A stretch of 5,631 nucleotides of DNA from DATKMS01 sp041497995 (GTDB lineage Bacteria > Desulfobacterota > Binatia > HRBIN30). Below the pieces are notes generated by a model. That model did no database searches. It saw nothing but the letters and a program-made list of their open reading frames with translations, and had not been told where the DNA came from. The number at the start of each line of letters is the position of its first letter. Position 1 is the stretch's first letter. Below, piece after piece: positions 1 to 5,059 of the stretch. Made by a program: the position numbers and the translations under genes. The stretch covers positions 1 to 5,631 of the forward strand of contig JBGQHM010000429.1 of NCBI GenBank assembly GCA_041497995.1, written 5' to 3'.

Positions 1-9
1 GAGGTTGCT
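1..9 (+). promoter_or_regulatory. Ribosome binding site of the first gene (cut by window edge)
   Basis: GAGG lies at positions 1-4, five bases before the ATG at 10. The same GAGGTT-then-ATG arrangement precedes the two other head-domain genes, which supports this start. Anything further upstream, including the promoter, is outside the window. Confidence 0.7.
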
Positions 10-546
10 ATGCCGACGTCGACTACTCGTACTGTGGTCTCGAAAAGATTGGCTTCCTTCACGCCGCTGTTGTTGGCGCTCTTCGTGTTCGCCGTTCAGC
101 CGGTGCGCGCGCCGGCGCAGACCACGGCCTTCACGTTTCAAGGACAGCTGACCGAAGCGGGCACCGGGGCCAATGGCGATTACGACGTGCAGTGTGCGCT
201 CTTCGACATTGCCGCGGGCGGGACGCAGATCGGCACGACGCAAACGGTGCCAGCCGTCGTGGTGGCCAGCGGCCTGTTCACCGTGCAGCTCGATTTCGGC
301 GTCAACGCCTTTCCCGGTGCCGATCGGTTCCTGCAGATCGGCGTGCGGCCGGTCGGCGGCGGCAGCTACGGGTTCCAGAACCTCAGCGCCTGGTTCAAGG
401 AGACGGACAACAACTACTTCCGCCACAAGAACGGCTACAACTATGGCAGCGCCGTCATCGTTCCCGGCCACGAGGCCGACCGCGTGTACGACACGGCGCC
501 GCTGAAACTCCCATCGAGTCTCACGATGTGGTGGGCGCATCCCTGA
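10..546 (+). CDS. Secreted head-domain protein, short chimeric paralogue
   Basis: This 178-residue exported protein has no function I can assign. Residues 1-36 form a signal peptide with basic residues R7, K12 and R13, a Leu/Phe/Val-rich core and an APA-Q cleavage site. Residues 38 to about 125 are the head domain shared with the genes at 3131 and 5060, with FQGQLTEAGTGANG, GLFTVQLDFGVNAFPG and a RF-QIGVRP segment. After L125 the similarity stops abruptly. The siblings continue with a PRQ...TPYAIRTLSA segment and a CxxC. This protein instead has about 53 unrelated residues rich in aromatic and polar residues, ending WWAHP. The other two reading frames of 386-546 do not contain the missing segment, so this looks like replacement by recombination and not a simple frameshift. 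The start is supported by GAGG five bases upstream and by identity of the MPTSTTRT start with the siblings. The next gene begins about 30-45 bases after the stop, so the two may be co-transcribed. It may be a decayed pseudogene copy or a functional short variant. Confidence 0.75.
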   Translation: MPTSTTRTVVSKRLASFTPLLLALFVFAVQPVRAPAQTTAFTFQGQLTEAGTGANGDYDVQCALFDIAAGGTQIGTTQTVPAVVVASGLFTVQLDFGVNAFPGADRFLQIGVRPVGGGSYGFQNLSAWFKETDNNYFRHKNGYNYGSAVIVPGHEADRVYDTAPLKLPSSLTMWWAHP

Positions 547-589
547 CCCCGGGCCGCTGCGGAAGCAGCAGACCACGGTGCGCGGCACA

Positions 590-2917
590 ATGAGCAAGAG
601 CATGACCCACACATGTGCTTCCATCGTTGTCGTAACTCTTGTGTTGACCGCGCTGACGCTCGGAACAACGCCTCGCCTCGCTTCCGCGGCAAATCAGGTG
701 GTCAACAACTGCAGCAATGACACCGAGCTGCGCGCCGATTTGACGACCATGCAAAGTAGCGGTGGCGGCACGCTGACGTTCAACTGCGGCACGGCGACCA
801 TCTCCATGGTATCGCAGCTCCCGGACATCAAGACCACGACGACGATCGACGGCGCCGGTAAGGTCACCCTGAGTGGACTGAGCGCGACGCGAATATTCGC
901 GCTCACCGACTCGGGTTTCCTGACGCTAAAGAAGATCACCCTCGAAAGGGGCTACGGCGGCAACAGCGACGGCGGTGCGATTTTCGCCAGCGCCGGCCGC
1001 CTGACCCTCGACACGACGACGATTCAGAATTCCTATACCCCGCAGAAGGGCGGCGCGATCTATGCGTTTGGTGTGCTCAGCATTGTCAACAGTACGTTCG
1101 CTAACAACATCGCGGGCAGCGGCGGCGCGATCTATGCCGATGGTGGCACCGCCCCGGTCACCATCACCGGCAGCACGTTTGACAGCAACAGCGTGACCAG
1201 CACGAGCTTTGGCGGCGCGATCTACACCAAGCTCCCGTCGAGTATTACCAACTGTGAGTTCGCGGCAAATTCGGCGGGGAGCGGCGGCGCCATCTATGCG
1301 CGGCGCACAGTACCGAGCACTACGACCAGTATCATGGCCTGCACCTTCCACAACAACCGCACAACGGGGAGTTACCCCAACGCCAATGGCGCAGCGCTGC
1401 TCGTGGACAATGTCCCCGTGACCGTTGACAGCAGTCTTTTTCGAGACAACAGCGGGCAGTCCGGCGCTGCCATCGGGGTCTTACCAAGTGGTCAAGTGCT
1501 GGTCTCGGACAGTACGCTGCGTGACAGCCTGGCAACCAACGGCGGGGGCATCTACAACCGCGGCGCGGTGAATTTGAACAATGTCACCATATCAGGCAAC
1601 GACGCAGCTCACGGCGGCGGCATCGACAACTTTGGGGCATTGGTGCTGACCAATGTCACGCTCTCGGGAAATGACGGCACCTATGGCGGCGGTCTCAAGA
1701 ACGAAGACGGCATCGCGTCGTTGACGAACGTCACCTTCTCGGGCAACTCGGCTGCGACCCAATTTGGCAGCCTTTGGAATAGTGGCGATAACACACACCT
1801 CTACTTGAAGAACGTCATCGTCGCCAACAGTCCCACGGGTGGCAACTGCAGGTTCTTCAAGGCTCCTGACAGTGTGCTGTTCAATCTCTCGTCGGACGAT
1901 ACCTGCGGCTTCGGCTCGGGACGCGACAACGTCAACGTCAAGCTCGGTCCACTTGCCAACAACGGCGGACCGACTCAAACGCATCTCCCGCAGGCGGACA
2001 GTCCTGCGATCAACAACGGCACGAGCAGCGGCGCACCCCCAACCGACCAGCGCGGGGTGACGCGTCCACAAGGGGCGACATTCGACGTCGGCTCGGTCGA
2101 AGTCGCGCCCACACCAACTGCAACCCGAACGCGCACGGCGACCGCGACGCGGACGCCAACACGGACTGCCACTGCCACACCGAGCCCAACGCTGACGATG
2201 ACACCGATCCACACCGCCACCAGCACCGCTACGTCGACGCCGACGCTCACGCTGACGCCGACGGCCACGACCTCGCACACACCGACTCAGACTCCGACGC
2301 TGACGGGGACCAACACGCCGACTCGCACTGCGACTCCAACTCACAGCCCGACATCAACGCGCACCCCGACTATGACCGCAACCCCGACGAGCACGGCCAG
2401 CGCCACGGGGACGCCACCCGCGAGTCCCACGCCCACGGCAACGGCCACGCCACTCGATAGCCCGACGCCCACTCAAAGCATGACGGCAACGACGACACTG
2501 CCTCCCACGCCGACCGTCACAGCGAGCGCCAGCGCGACAGAGACAACGGCAATGCCCTCCGACACGGCGACGCCGGCGGCGACTGCTACACCCACTCAGT
2601 CCGCGAGCCCCACCGCTTCCGAGACCGCACTACCGGCGACACCGTCGCCGACGACCACGGCGACCGCGACCGCTACCGCGGCACCATCACTTACCCCGAC
2701 CGCCACAGACACACCGACAGCAACAACTGCAACGTGCGGCGGTGACTGCGGCCACGACGGGGAGGTTACGATCAACGAGCTATTGCTGATGGTGAACGTT
2801 GCCTTGGAGCAGGCGCAAGTATCCGAATGCAGCGCCGGCGACCACGATCAGAACGGCGCGATCACCATCGATGAAATCCTCGTGGCCGTGGACCACGCAC
2901 TCACCGGCTGCGGGTGA
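590..2917 (+). CDS. Secreted right-handed beta-helix protein with choice-of-anchor Q-like segment, Thr/Pro linker and dockerin-like EF-hand tail
   Basis: This 775-residue exported protein is probably a surface or matrix protein. No catalytic residues are recognisable. Residues 1-33 form a signal peptide with a Val/Leu/Thr core ending in ASA. A beta-helix follows: Gly-Gly-Ala-Ile-type turns recur at residues 128, 154, 178, 208, 232, 267, 292, 318, 342 and 366, mostly 24-26 apart, with a degenerate turn near 393. NVT(I/L/F)SGN strands lie between the later turns. This resembles polymorphic-outer-membrane-protein and pectate-lyase-like helices. Residues 452-504 match the choice-of-anchor Q pattern (LGPLANNGGPTQTHL, SPAINNG, DQRGVTRPQG, FDVGSVE). 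Residues 507-715 are a Thr/Pro/Ala/Ser linker with almost no other residue types. Residues 716-775 hold two 12-residue calcium loops, D719-E730 and D751-E762, with four Cys at 716, 720, 747 and 774. Both loops end in Glu as in EF-hands, so 'dockerin-like' is more exact than cellulosomal dockerin. The start is uncertain. GTG at 578 is in frame and ATG at 602 is possible. None has a good Shine-Dalgarno sequence, and ATG 590 gives a plausible signal peptide. No promoter was found, so expression may depend on the upstream gene. Confidence 0.87.
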   Translation: MSKSMTHTCASIVVVTLVLTALTLGTTPRLASAANQVVNNCSNDTELRADLTTMQSSGGGTLTFNCGTATISMVSQLPDIKTTTTIDGAGKVTLSGLSATRIFALTDSGFLTLKKITLERGYGGNSDGGAIFASAGRLTLDTTTIQNSYTPQKGGAIYAFGVLSIVNSTFANNIAGSGGAIYADGGTAPVTITGSTFDSNSVTSTSFGGAIYTKLPSSITNCEFAANSAGSGGAIYARRTVPSTTTSIMACTFHNNRTTGSYPNANGAALLVDNVPVTVDSSLFRDNSGQSGAAIGVLPSGQVLVSDSTLRDSLATNGGGIYNRGAVNLNNVTISGNDAAHGGGIDNFGALVLTNVTLSGNDGTYGGGLKNEDGIASLTNVTFSGNSAATQFGSLWNSGDNTHLYLKNVIVANSPTGGNCRFFKAPDSVLFNLSSDDTCGFGSGRDNVNVKLGPLANNGGPTQTHLPQADSPAINNGTSSGAPPTDQRGVTRPQGATFDVGSVEVAPTPTATRTRTATATRTPTRTATATPSPTLTMTPIHTATSTATSTPTLTLTPTATTSHTPTQTPTLTGTNTPTRTATPTHSPTSTRTPTMTATPTSTASATGTPPASPTPTATATPLDSPTPTQSMTATTTLPPTPTVTASASATETTAMPSDTATPAATATPTQSASPTASETALPATPSPTTTATATATAAPSLTPTATDTPTATTATCGGDCGHDGEVTINELLLMVNVALEQAQVSECSAGDHDQNGAITIDEILVAVDHALTGCG
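971..1768 (+). repeat. Beta-helix coding repeats with a 72-bp base period
   Basis: Near-identical codons for Gly-Gly-Ala-Ile-Tyr start at 1049, 1121, 1211 and 1283 (spacings 72, 90, 72). Gly-Gly-Gly variants start at 1541, 1613 and 1685, exactly 72 bases apart. More diverged units start at 971, 1388, 1463 and 1766. The core GGCGGCGCGATCTA is identical at 1049, 1121 and 1211. One 24-residue unit corresponds to one helical coil. Confidence 0.8.
2108..2734 (+). repeat. Low-complexity Thr/Pro/Ala linker sequence
   Basis: About 627 bases of degenerate ACN/CCN/GCN codons encode a linker made almost only of Thr, Pro, Ala and Ser, with occasional Arg, Met, His, Glu and Asp. The repeat is imperfect at the DNA level, with a Pro-Thr dipeptide rhythm and no fixed long unit. 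Such linkers commonly separate a folded domain from a C-terminal binding or anchoring domain and are candidates for O-glycosylation. That is family knowledge and is not shown by this sequence. It stays in frame with both flanking domains. Confidence 0.8.
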
Positions 2918-2927
2918 ACAGGCCGGT

Positions 2928-2960
2928 ACGCGGGCAGGGACGCCCGCGCCACCAAAGCCT
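2928..2960. repeat. Intergenic hairpin repeat, copy A (REP-like)
   Basis: This 33-base element is identical in all positions to copy B at 4839-4871. It contains a perfect 7-bp stem, CGCGGGC at 2929-2935 with GCCCGCG at 2942-2948, around the loop AGGGAC. It begins ten bases after the stop of the beta-helix gene. No T-run follows the stem, so a standard intrinsic terminator is unlikely. It could act as a transcript-end stabiliser or be a REP-like dispersed element. Confidence 0.65.
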
Positions 2961-3013
2961 GCCCCCCGGGTGAGACCGATCATGGTGTTGATACGCCGGC
3001 GGAGCGTGCGAAA

Positions 3014-3043
3014 CACACGGAGTCACCACCGGCACCCCGTGTG
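3014..3043. other. Weak inverted repeat in the intergenic region
   Basis: CACACGG at 3014-3020 pairs perfectly with CCGTGTG at 3037-3043 across a 16-base loop. There is no T-run after it. It lies between the hairpin repeat and the leader of the next gene and could be a terminator-like or regulatory structure, or chance in G+C-rich DNA. It is not conserved in the other intergenic region. Confidence 0.25.
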
Positions 3044-3050
3044 GTGTTCG

Positions 3051-3100
3051 TGTCGTGTTCGGTGTCCGCCGACGAGCCGGCATGCTAGGGTCCGGCACCC
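3051..3100 (+). promoter_or_regulatory. Conserved leader with promoter-like -10, copy A
   Basis: This stretch aligns without gaps to 4981-5030, with 40 of 50 bases identical by hand count. Both copies contain GACGAGCCG and TGCTAGG followed by TCCG. TAGGGT at 3086-3091, preceded by TGC, resembles an extended -10. The -35 position 18 bases upstream reads GTGTCC (3062-3067), a poor match, whereas copy B has TTGTGT there. The predicted start would lie roughly 30-35 bases before the ATG at 3131. The conservation is observed and the promoter role is inferred. Confidence 0.45.
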
Positions 3101-3119
3101 CAAGAAGAGTTTCTCGAAT

Positions 3120-3124
3120 GGAGG
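3120..3124 (+). promoter_or_regulatory. Ribosome binding site of the tail-fibre-like gene
   Basis: GGAGG ends six bases before the ATG at 3131, a near-ideal Shine-Dalgarno. It decides the start against an overlapping out-of-frame ATG at 3118, which would itself overlap the GGAGG. Confidence 0.85.
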
Positions 3125-3130
3125 TTTTAG

Positions 3131-4753
3131 ATGCCGACGTCGACGACTCGCACTCTGGCTCTCAAAAGATTCGCTTCCTTCACGCCGGTGTTGTTCGCGC
3201 TCATGGTGTTCGCAGTCGCGCCAGTACGCGCGCCAGCGCAGACGACGGCGTTCACGTATCAAGGACAGCTCACCGAAGCGGGCACCGGCGCCAATGGCAA
3301 CTACGACATGCAGTTTACGCTCTTCGACATTGCCGCGGGCGGGGTGCAGATTGGCCCGGCGCAAGCGGTGCCGACCGTGCCGGTGAGCAACGGTCTCTTC
3401 ACCGTGCAGCTCGATTTTGGCGTCAACGCCTTTCCGGGGGCGAATCGCTTTGTAGAGATCGGCGTGCGGCCGACCGGCGGCAGTGGCTTCCAGACCCTGG
3501 CGCCGCGGCAGCAGATCAGCTCGACGCCGTACGCGATTCGCACGCTCAGCGCCGCGACCGCCGACGCGCTGTCGAGCACGTGCACGGGCTGCGTGCAGGA
3601 CACGCAGATCCAGTCGGTCGCGGGAAGCAAGGTAAGCGGCACGATCCCGGTGGCGAGCGTGCCGGCCGGCAGCGGGAATTACATCCAGAACAGGACGACT
3701 GAGCAGCCAAGCGCGAGCTTCAACATCGCAGGCAATGGACGAATTGCTGGGAACCTGACGGTCGACGGCACGCTCAATGGAAACGGGGGTAACTTCATTC
3801 AAAATCGCACTACGCCGCAGGCGGGCGCAAACTTCAACGTCGGCGGCAACGGTACCGTGGCCGGAAACCTCTCCGCCGGTTCCCTGGGCGTCGGAACGAC
3901 GAGCCCGGCGGCGAAAGCGCACGTTGCCGGGTCTATGCGTTGGGGCGGAACGGGTGCAGCACCGCCGTATGTTTACTCCGATGAAGATGGAAGCGGCCTC
4001 TTTCTGGAACAGGTCGGCAGCACAACAGCCAACAGCAGAATGCGCCTGCAATGTTCTGTGACCGGAGGGCAGTCGGCATACTCTCAATTCTTCATGGATC
4101 CAGCCAATGGTTTTTCATTTGTTTCCACTGGAGCGGCAAACGGCAACGTCGGCATCGGGGCGGCGGCGCCAAAGCAAAAGCTCCACGTTGCTGGTCAAGG
4201 CGTCTTTACGGCTAACACCGCCACCCTTGATCCGGGCGACAGCGCCGGCCCGGCGATCCGCATCGGATACGACTCCAGCGGCGATTTTGGCTATATCAAT
4301 GCCAACGTGACAGGGCTGTTAAGTAAGAACCTGATCTTGCAAGGGAACAACCAACAAGGCAACGTCGGCGTCGGCACGACCACGCCGCAAGCCAAGCTGG
4401 ATGTCCGCGGCGACATCCGGCTGGGTACAAGCGGTGAATTGCGCGCCCCGGGCGGCGCAGAGAATCTGCGTATCGTTCGTGGTGTGGTCAACGCGGCTGG
4501 AAGCATCCTCGCAGGCTCCGGGTTTCAAGCCGTGCGTGAGGCGGCCGGCGTTTACAAGATCACGTTCACTCCCGGGTTCTCGGCCGTGCCCGCCGTGACG
4601 GCCACGGCCGACCGCACCACCGTGTCCGGCGTCTCCTATACGGTCACTACCAGCCCAGTGACTGCCGGGTTCACGGTTTTGGTCGTGCGGAACCCCGAGG
4701 GTGAATTCGAGTCGGATCGAGACTTCAGTTTTATCGCGATCGGGCCGCGATGA
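3131..4753 (+). CDS. Secreted head-domain protein with tail-fibre-like repeats
   Basis: This 540-residue exported protein is probably a surface fibre or adhesin-like structural protein. The role is inferred from architecture. Residues 1-36 are a signal peptide (R7, K12, R13, hydrophobic core, APA-Q site). Residues 38 to about 140 are the head domain, with AFTYQGQLTEAGTGANG, GLFTVQLDFGVNAFPG and a PRQQISSTPYAIRTLSA end. A CxxC at C151/C154 begins a segment containing QIQSVAGSKVSGTIPVASV. Two 38-residue repeats of the form N(Y/F)IQNRTT...FN(I/V).GNG..AGNL start at residues 183 and 221. V/LG(V/I)G-type repeats of the form GVGTTSPAAKAHV occur near 252, 338 and 410, as in many tail-fibre-like and bacterial surface proteins. 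Residues from about 447 to 540 form a beta-rich C-terminal domain ending FSFIAIGPR, a typical natural end for this kind of protein. No S74-type autoprocessing chaperone domain is seen. It has its own GGAGG and promoter-like leader, so it is probably a separate transcription unit. An in-frame dockerin-like remnant follows the stop. Confidence 0.87.
   Translation: MPTSTTRTLALKRFASFTPVLFALMVFAVAPVRAPAQTTAFTYQGQLTEAGTGANGNYDMQFTLFDIAAGGVQIGPAQAVPTVPVSNGLFTVQLDFGVNAFPGANRFVEIGVRPTGGSGFQTLAPRQQISSTPYAIRTLSAATADALSSTCTGCVQDTQIQSVAGSKVSGTIPVASVPAGSGNYIQNRTTEQPSASFNIAGNGRIAGNLTVDGTLNGNGGNFIQNRTTPQAGANFNVGGNGTVAGNLSAGSLGVGTTSPAAKAHVAGSMRWGGTGAAPPYVYSDEDGSGLFLEQVGSTTANSRMRLQCSVTGGQSAYSQFFMDPANGFSFVSTGAANGNVGIGAAAPKQKLHVAGQGVFTANTATLDPGDSAGPAIRIGYDSSGDFGYINANVTGLLSKNLILQGNNQQGNVGVGTTTPQAKLDVRGDIRLGTSGELRAPGGAENLRIVRGVVNAAGSILAGSGFQAVREAAGVYKITFTPGFSAVPAVTATADRTTVSGVSYTVTTSPVTAGFTVLVVRNPEGEFESDRDFSFIAIGPR
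3677..3886 (+). repeat. Two tandem 114-bp coding repeats
   Basis: Units start at 3677 and 3791. Each encodes N(Y/F)IQNRTT.Q...A.FN(I/V).GNG followed by AGNL, and the protein period is 38 residues. The DNA copies are diverged at synonymous sites, so the duplication is not very recent. Confidence 0.7.
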
Positions 4754-4828
4754 ACCGCCGTCGGGCGCGAGACTACCATCGATGAGATCCTCATTGCCGT
4801 GAGCCACGCGCTCACCGGCTGCGGGTGA
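4754..4828 (+). pseudogene. In-frame remnant of the dockerin-like EF-hand tail
   Basis: Directly after the TGA at 4751-4753, in the same frame, come 24 sense codons and then another TGA at 4826-4828. The last part reads TIDEILIAVSHALTGCG. It aligns without gaps to the C-terminus of the beta-helix protein (TIDEILVAVDHALTGCG), with 2 of 17 residues changed. Only the Glu-bearing half of the second calcium loop, its following helix and the final Cys remain. The first loop and the other three Cys are gone. No start or RBS belongs to it. It is best read as the leftover of a deleted neighbour or donor gene brought in with the hairpin repeat that follows. Programmed readthrough is a much less likely alternative. 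Confidence 0.65.
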
Positions 4829-4838
4829 GCTGCACGAC

Positions 4839-4871
4839 ACGCGGGCAGGGACGCCCGCGCCACCAAAGCCT
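4839..4871. repeat. Intergenic hairpin repeat, copy B (REP-like)
   Basis: All 33 bases are identical to copy A at 2928-2960, with stem arms at 4840-4846 and 4853-4859. Like copy A, it begins ten bases after the stop of a dockerin-like tail, here a remnant. The ten-base spacer is only 4/10 identical between the copies while the element is 33/33. Confidence 0.65.
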
Positions 4872-4912
4872 CCATCCAAGGCGATGAAATCATGGTGGCG
4901 TGGGCCTCCGTG

Positions 4913-4932
4913 CCCGCGAGTCCGCGGGTTTT
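4913..4932 (+). terminator. Probable intrinsic terminator
   Basis: CCCGCG at 4913-4918 pairs with CGCGGG at 4923-4928 around the tetraloop AGTC, followed by TTTT at 4929-4932. The stem is short (6 bp) but entirely G:C. It lies between the tail-fibre-like gene and the promoter-like leader of the next gene, where a terminator would be expected. It is about 160 bases after the stop, so the dockerin remnant and hairpin repeat would sit in the 3' untranslated region. The short T-run limits confidence. Confidence 0.5.
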
Positions 4933-4980
4933 GAACCAACCCTCGTCATGCCCTGACTGAGTCACCTCCCTGCGCGTCGG

Positions 4981-5030
4981 TGTCGAGTTCGTTGTGTACC
5001 GACGAGCCGCCGTGCTAGGTTCCGCCGCCC
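4981..5030 (+). promoter_or_regulatory. Conserved leader with promoter-like elements, copy B
   Basis: This is the partner of the leader at 3051-3100 (40/50 identical, no gaps). TTGTGT at 4992-4997 and TAGGTT at 5016-5021, with TGC just before the latter, are 18 bases apart. They make a plausible sigma-70-type promoter with an extended -10. Position relative to the ATG at 5060 differs from copy A by one base. The promoter function is inferred from motif and conservation. Confidence 0.5.
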
Positions 5031-5048
5031 GATCGCGAGGTTCCCAAA

Positions 5049-5054
5049 GGGAGG
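5049..5054 (+). promoter_or_regulatory. Ribosome binding site of the third head-domain gene
   Basis: GGGAGG ends five bases before the ATG at 5060. It is a strong Shine-Dalgarno matching those of the sibling genes. Confidence 0.85.
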
Positions 5055-5059
5055 TTTCT

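Noticed and set aside
556..569. GCTGC-GGAA-GCAGC hairpin as a terminator after the first gene.
   Set aside because: The stem is only 5 bp and no T-run follows. It could be chance.
971..1768. CRISPR-like or other non-coding repeat array.
   Set aside because: The repeats are in frame with a protein, vary at codon third positions and lack unique spacers of fixed size.
1592..2344. Long antisense open frames opposite the beta-helix gene and its linker, including a Val/Gly-rich one resembling a membrane protein.
   Set aside because: They mirror the ACN/CCN codon pattern of the Thr/Pro linker and G+C-rich wobble. They have no RBS and no recognisable domain.
2735..2917. Cellulosome assembly through a true type I dockerin.
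   Set aside because: The loops end in Glu like EF-hands, no glycoside hydrolase or cohesin is present, and the partner domain is a beta-helix with no visible catalytic residues.
3055..3702. Forward open frame overlapping the start of the tail-fibre-like gene, with an internal ATG at 3118.
   Set aside because: The ATG at 3118 overlaps the GGAGG. Its product has no domain, and the sibling genes conserve the other frame.
3023..4087. Antisense 354-codon open frame opposite the tail-fibre-like gene.
   Set aside because: It is Arg/Ala-rich as expected from a G+C-rich shadow. The sense strand has an ideal RBS, a signal peptide and conserved domains.
3131..4753. Prophage tail-fibre gene.
   Set aside because: It has a Sec-type signal peptide and paralogues with the same export signal. 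No other phage gene is near, and GIGTT-type repeats are also common in bacterial surface proteins.
4751..4828. Stop-codon readthrough or TGA recoding joining the tail-fibre-like protein to the dockerin remnant.
   Set aside because: The protein ends in a typical FIAIGPR terminus, the remnant is only half a motif, and no recoding structure is evident. Kept as an alternative only.
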